64,000 nucleotides of DNA from Linepithema humile (taxonomy: Eukaryota > Arthropoda > Insecta > Hymenoptera > Formicidae): NCBI RefSeq assembly GCF_040581485.1, contig NC_090128.1, positions 45,910,931-45,974,930 on the forward strand, read 5' to 3'. The notes under the pieces were generated by a model, which saw only the letters and a program-made list of their open reading frames with translations, searched no databases and was not told where the DNA came from. Numbering within the stretch: the first letter of the stretch is position 1; each line of letters starts with the position of its first letter. Positions 60,251 to 64,000 of this stretch are shown piece after piece. Made by a program: the position numbers and the translations under genes.

Positions 60251-62034
60251 CTCCGATATCCACCGCGTCAGCCCCTTAATCTCTGGCGGTGTGATAACGT
60301 CGACGCAGCATTTTGCATGCTAGACTGCTGCCGCATCCATTCTCGTTTCCTTCCCTCGACAACGTCTATTCGCTCTCTCACTCACGCGCGCGTTTCCGAA
60401 CGCATACAACCGGCAACAGCCAGCTACTATCCCGGCACCACCACCACCACCACCACGATCGCCGTACTGTCGCTGCCGTAATCTACTATCTGCTCAAGCT
60501 AGTCTAGCTAGCTTTATTGCCTATGTAGCGGCTTCCGACTCCCTCGCCAAAGTACGATGTCGCGCGCTGCGACACCGACGCTCTCTTCTCTCTTGTCGAT
60601 AACCGAACTTCACGGTTGGCAATTCGTCTATGTGTCTTCGTCCTCTCCGCGAAACCGAGAACGGCTGATTGTCCTAGTTGGAGTAGCAAGTTTGACGCGC
60701 CCGCGTGGATAGTTAACACCGCGCACGTACGAAGAATAATTACGGGACCGTTAAAGGAGCGGCGTGTCCGTCGGGAGAGACGTTAAGGATATCGTATTTA
60801 CGGCCTCCGCGCCGCTTCTCCGAAGGAAAGTCGGCGTCAAAGTAACGCGTGGTATTGCTCGTAGAAAGGAATCGTCGATCGTAAAAGCGGGCGTTTCAAT
60901 GACGTAAATTACATCCTCGAAAAAACGCGGGAAATGTGTTTTGCGGATATTGCGCGACGGGAATAAAAGAACACGGCGACTGCGACGTAACATGGGAAAA
61001 ATTAAGTAATAACTCTCGCGTTGCCGCTCCTTTCTCCATTATTACTTCAAAGTAACTCCGCGACATGAAGCGTAAGTTGATTTTCGACATCGTGCAATTT
61101 CCTTGCGCCATTCGTGTCTATATTTTTTCTTGAGGTCTTCGAGGGTAATGAAGTGAAATTCAAGAATCACCGGTTCCGAGACGACGCTCGCGCGCGCGCT
61201 CTCTCTCTCTCTCTCTCTTTCGGTCAGACGTCGCGGTGGAAATGGTGTTAACGGGGCTGCGGATGTCGGGTGGTGTGAGGTTCCATAGTCACGCATTAGG
61301 AGGTCGCTCTCTGTTCCGTGGCCCCTCTAGGCTCGTACGTTTCAATTTGTCCCCGGCCTCTGATGTAACCACGCGGTCTCATTAGTCGAGGGGGTGAAGG
61401 AACGGCGGGATAGCCCGTCTCTGTTCAGCCCGACGTGCGCGGCTCTGTCGTTTCAGCCGCGCGCACCACCCTTCCGCACTCCTCCCCCTCATCGTCCCCC
61501 ACGCTTCCCCCCCGTTCCGCTCCGTCCCTCTCGCCCTCCACAATCAACCTTACTGCTGCAGCACTATTCCCGACCTAACTACCTCTTCGCTACGACCACC
61601 ATCGGCAACGTCACCACCACCACCGTCGCACAGCGCCGACTACCACCGCCGGCGCGTCCGCGGCTATTGGTCTTACCCTTCACGCTTCGGTGTAAGGTAC
61701 GGACAAACAATTACTTGTTCCACCCTCGTAATTGGTATGCCAGGAAAGAAGCTTCTATCCACCTGTCGGCTGCCACGTAAGACTCCCCGGGAAACTTTAG
61801 TCACTACCCGCGGAACTCCTCGCCGCGCTCGAAAGCTCCGAGGAGCTTTCAGGGAATCGAAATTGCGTCCTGCTGAATGAACAAACCAAGTCCTGACTGC
61901 TTTTCTACGCTGTTTTTTTTTTTTTTCTCCTTTCGTACATCTCTCACTCGTGGATGTCTTGTCTTCATTCTCTTGATTTCTCTTCTCTTGGCCGATAGTG
62001 CGGTATCTTGTGCAAACAAAGCATTTCTTTTTTC

Positions 62035-62039
<5 letters not shown>

Positions 62040-62078
<39 letters not shown>
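62040..62078. repeat. (TC)n microsatellite followed by CCCT units
   Basis: About 19 TC units and then three CCCT units. Confidence 0.95.
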
Positions 62079-62082
<4 letters not shown>

Positions 62083-64000
62083 CCTCCCTCGACAATGCTT
62101 TCGCGAACTGCGAACTACAATTTACGAAACAATGACGTCGCGCGGCCTGGAGCCGTAATGGCCTGCCTGAAATATATGTCACGCATCATTCGCGAATGAT
62201 CAGCGTTGCGTGGCGATGACAATGCACCGAGTATAATCATGCCGATCGTAATTGCACCTGGCTATAACACACAAGTGCGGTCCTCTCGCAGCAATTTATT
62301 ATCGATTCTTATACGCGCACGTGATATTTGTGTAAAGTTTAACGAATCGTAGATTTGACGAATGCGTTAAATTTTCCAATGTGTTAGCGTTAACACAGGG
62401 CTAAATTACATTCGTAATAACGTTTGAACTAAATTCGACGATAATAGGCAATGTGCGCGATTACAAAAACACACCGAACATATAATTACATCTTATTACA
62501 ATGCGGCTGTGACGCAACGCACACTTGCTGCGCAATGTGCGCTGCAGAATATGAAAGCATTTGTTGGCATTAATTTGCGAATGGCAACGCGACTAATACA
62601 CACGCGGTTAGAGATGATGGTTCCGTCATCAACGGGTTCTCGCAATATAAGCAATTAAGTGCGTAATTATATGAAACCGCACACGCCTGCGGCGACGGTT
62701 ACCACAAATTCATTCAACGTGAACCACAAAGCAAATCACTGTCATGCGAAACGCGCGCTGGCAGCCTGTCAAGCGTCCCAGAAAAGTTTTGCCGAAATGT
62801 TAATAGTGGACGACGTGATGCTGTGGCGTTTATCTGTGCGCTTCCGCAATGGAGTGTAAGAGCCGGATTATGACACGGTGGATACGCGAAAAAAATCTCG
62901 TTGCTTCCATTTACATAAAATTATAATTATAGAAATGGTGAAATTGCGCGATGGACAAAAAAGAATAGTATTAATTGCTTAATGCTTAATTAAAATATAC
63001 ATTATATGCTTAGCATTATCGCGGCATTATTATTATGTTTGCAGCTTTCGCATTCGGCTGTGCGCTTTTTCCGAGATATTATTTTCGTTATAGAGGAGAA
63101 TAAAAAAATCGATGCGGAAATAATAAGCAATCTTTTCCTTATTACGAAGGAATTCTTTTTGCGCGCTCGACGATTTTCGCGTCTCAGACGTTTCCACGAT
63201 TGTCAACGAAATCCTAATAATTCATGTGTTAGCTTTCCCAACGAGTTCTCGTCACGCTTTTTCCACTCGCGGGAAACTGTTTACAGTAATCGAACGTGTC
63301 TGAAAGAGACGCACCCGTAGAATATGTTTGCTCTAATGGTACCTACGGGGAGAACATGGAACGTAATTTTCTTCTCTGTGTACAAGCTCCGTAATACTCG
63401 ACGCTCCCACAGTAGTTTTGACTCAGGGCTGGTTCTAGAATATTTCGGCAGTAAGCTAGTCTTACGAATACAGTAATAAAATTTGCCGTAAAATCGTTAG
63501 CGAAATATGCAATTTCCCTATCGACTCTACAGTAAACACGTACGCATATAGTAATTATTTCAATATAATAAACTTAATAATGGATTTTATAAATGTTTAT
63601 TATTTGACGTATATTTATGTTTGAATTTTATACATTGATTATTACATTATAGCATTTTACAAAAATATGTTTTTAAAGATTTTGCTATTTTAAAGCATGT
63701 AATGAATATAAAATTGCTAGATATAATTTAAAATTATCGCAATCTATTTAGAGCCGGTTTTTTACAAACGTTGAATTCTTCTTTTAAATAGCCAAGTGCA
63801 AAAATAGTAGTTAAAAATAATATTGATGCTACTGGGTCTATGCTTCTACTCACAGCGCGGTCGAGCCGGCACTGACTTTGACTCCTGCGCAACTAGTCTG
63901 CACAAAGTGGCCCATTTCTACTTTCCGTACTGCTTGGATACACTAGCGAGCTATTAGAGAGCAAATATAATTACAAGATGAAATTACTCGCTCATTCGCT

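Larger units (their letters stand above)
58436..64000. other. Non-coding, GC-rich and microsatellite-rich end of window
   Basis: No supported exon. It contains an (AC)n(GC)n compound tract (59074-59110), GCC repeats (60213-60250), an ACC repeat (60436-60456), CT tracts (61200-61219 and 62040-62078) and CpG-rich blocks that give long low-complexity open frames on both strands. The last kilobase is AT-rich. Confidence 0.45.

Noticed and set aside
61394..61780. 128-codon plus-strand frame
   Set aside because: GTG start and Pro-rich low-complexity translation of C-rich DNA.
1..64000. tRNA, rRNA and CRISPR-like structures
   Set aside because: Scanned by eye for a GGTTCGAAT-type T-arm context and for regularly spaced repeats; none found. 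A covariance-model search would be needed to exclude small RNAs.

Overview
This is eukaryotic nuclear DNA, most likely from a hymenopteran insect and probably an ant. The genes are split by short GT-AG introns and encode animal proteins. CpG is frequent, and AT-rich stretches alternate with GC-rich ones. Short interspersed foldback repeats and microsatellites are common. The species call is inference from composition and repeat style, not from a diagnostic sequence. I saw no prokaryotic operon, CRISPR array, rRNA, tRNA or viral gene.

Layout. 1-3.9 kb, minus strand: seven phase-compatible exons of a whirlin/harmonin-type multi-PDZ scaffold (the family of Drosophila dyschronic). It runs off the left edge at its 3' side, and a phase-compatible candidate upstream exon lies at 13.3 kb, so much of 4-29 kb is probably its long 5' introns. 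29.8-31.8 kb, minus strand: a complete six-exon tetraspanin of 241 aa. 31.8-38.1 kb: gene-poor DNA with a palindromic repeat. 38.2-41.5 kb, plus strand: a complete eleven-exon TDRD3 gene (OB-fold region, UBA, Tudor, exon-junction-complex-binding tail). 42.1-42.5 kb, plus strand: the two-exon mitochondrial ribosomal protein mL63 gene. 42.8-46.9 kb, minus strand: a complete AIFM3-like Rieske/FAD oxidoreductase with two alternative first exons. 47.0-64 kb: mainly non-coding. It holds a candidate first coding exon of an unidentified plus-strand membrane or secreted protein at 50.8 kb, a ~1.5-kb near-symmetric inverted duplication at 56.9-58.4 kb, and GC-rich, microsatellite-rich DNA to the end.

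Exon boundaries were set by hand from GT-AG signals and checked for reading phase. In TDRD3, AIFM3, mL63, the tetraspanin and the PDZ scaffold every junction keeps the frame. The genes form no single pathway. TDRD3, mL63 and AIFM3 are packed tightly (about 0.63 kb between the first two, 0.28 kb between the convergent stops of the last two).

The most unusual feature is the inverted duplication at 56.9-58.4 kb. Its ~0.7-kb arms are diverged but alignable almost throughout, and several splice-like signals are conserved in mirror image. It could be a foldback element, a long hairpin-RNA locus or a pair of divergent paralogous 5' ends. Other points of note are the two AIFM3 N-termini (one with a myristoylation-type start), a very short poly(A)-tailed insert with target-site duplications at 47.9 kb, and several MITE-like foldback elements.
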